Shown here: positions 63,556-64,000 of the stretch, one piece after another
Layout: each line of letters opens with the position of its first letter
Position numbering within the stretch: position 1 is the stretch's first letter
Source of the DNA: Mycolicibacterium goodii
GTDB lineage: Bacteria; Actinomycetota; Actinomycetes; Mycobacteriales; Mycobacteriaceae
Length of the DNA: 64,000 bases
Direction of reading: 5' to 3'
NCBI RefSeq assembly: GCF_001187505.1
Contig: NZ_CP012150.1
Location: 1,984,001 to 2,048,000 of the forward strand
Made by a program: the position numbers and the translations under genes
The notes under the pieces: model-generated
What the model was told of the DNA's origin: nothing
Databases searched by the model: none
What the model saw: only the letters and a program-made list of their open reading frames with translations

Positions 63556-64000
63556 GTGGCCGAGCGCGAAATCGACGTCCTGGTCGCAGGGCGGGTCTAC
63601 AGCGACCTGGTGTTCACGGGAGTGAACGCCCCTGCCCCCGGCGAGGAGGTCTACGCCGACGGGTTCGCGATCTCGCCCGGCGGTGCGGCCAACCGCGCCG
63701 TCGCGGCGGCGCGACTCGGCGCGCACACCGCGTTGGTCACCGAACTCGGCGACGACCCGATCGGCTGCATCGTCGCGCGCAGCCTCCAGCGCGAGCCCAA
63801 CCTCGACCTGCGGTTCGCCGTCCAGCACCCGGGTTACCAGATCCCCATCTCGGTCGCCATCACCGACGGCCACGACCGGTCATTCGTCACCTACGAACAC
63901 TCCGGGCACCTGCCGTCCTGGCCCGAGGACACACCGGTGCGGGTGGCGCACGTCGGCCTCGGCCGCGGCCCGGTCCCCGCCGAAGCGGCGCACCTGCGCG
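63556..64000 (+). CDS. PfkB-family carbohydrate kinase (partial, runs off right edge)
   Basis: The first 148 codons of a ribokinase/PfkB-family sugar kinase. It has the GR/GG substrate region (EEVYADGFAISPGGAANRAVAAARLGA) and continues TELGDDPIGCIVARSL. It starts at GTG 63556 behind GGAGGGGG. The C-terminal ATP/anion-hole motif lies beyond the window. It is divergent from the DeoR gene and probably phosphorylates the sugar taken up by the cluster. Confidence 0.85.
   Translation, partial: MAEREIDVLVAGRVYSDLVFTGVNAPAPGEEVYADGFAISPGGAANRAVAAARLGAHTALVTELGDDPIGCIVARSLQREPNLDLRFAVQHPGYQIPISVAITDGHDRSFVTYEHSGHLPSWPEDTPVRVAHVGLGRGPVPAEAAHLR

Noticed and set aside
1..64000. tRNA, rRNA or riboswitch genes
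   Set aside because: Gaps between genes were read for cloverleaf or conserved RNA patterns; none was convincing.

Overview
The window is high-GC actinobacterial DNA from a fast-growing mycobacterium. Evidence includes an MmpS/MmpL pair, an extra gyrase-like two-subunit topoisomerase matching the TopoM type known from Mycolicibacterium smegmatis, many GTG starts, many 4-base ATGA/GTGA gene overlaps, and dense families of transporters and GntR/TetR/IclR/DeoR regulators. The gene order (gluconate genes, TopoM, ..., nagB / GH4 / DeoR / PfkB sugar cluster) fits the M. smegmatis chromosome. The species name is an inference.

Layout. 1-2850: part of a mobile element with a tyrosine recombinase broken by an in-frame amber stop and a translationally coupled partner gene that runs off the left edge. 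It abuts the damaged 3' end of a small conserved gene. 3074-5967: gluconate permease, gluconokinase and their GntR regulator. 5982-10176: TopoM-like subunits A and B. 10329-18217: alpha/beta hydrolase, mmpS, a frameshifted mmpL, TetR, a vitamin-kinase/LysE pair, a MarR-GNAT fusion and a small exported protein. 18378-29391: a polyamine-type operon (XRE-cupin regulator, potD, potB, potC, potA, amine oxidase, cupin). Its potD is split by an IS256-family element that is itself split by a second element carrying two tyrosine recombinases. 29604-34253: amine oxidase and a two-gene 2-oxoacid dehydrogenase (E2, E1). 34518-35321: a lipoprotein with 80-residue cysteine repeats. 35459-40650: GntR, FAD enzyme, IlvD/Edd dehydratase and MFS transporter. 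40668-45257: amidase plus an ABC transporter and a formamidase relic.

45575-54955 is a catabolic island. A minus-strand arm (CaiB, SDR, aldehyde dehydrogenase, CMD protein) and a plus-strand arm (GntR, MFS, SDR, thiolase-like protein, DUF35) are flanked by four copies of a GTGTCGACAC-like operator, which suggests one regulator controls both arms. 56160-60453 is a compact module: IclR regulator, CoA-transferase, a citrate-synthase-like lyase, and an Nramp-like carrier whose metal-binding signature is replaced. Related operator motifs sit before the CoA-transferase and before the carrier. The two modules look like co-regulated uptake and CoA-dependent breakdown of unidentified acids. 60465-64000 is an amino-sugar/beta-glucoside cluster (nagB, GH4, DeoR, and the start of a PfkB kinase).

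The window contains no rRNA, tRNA or CRISPR array that I could recognise. It is rich in fresh gene damage: IS-split potD, 1-nt-deleted mmpL, an amber-stopped recombinase, and relics of a formamidase and a LacI regulator.
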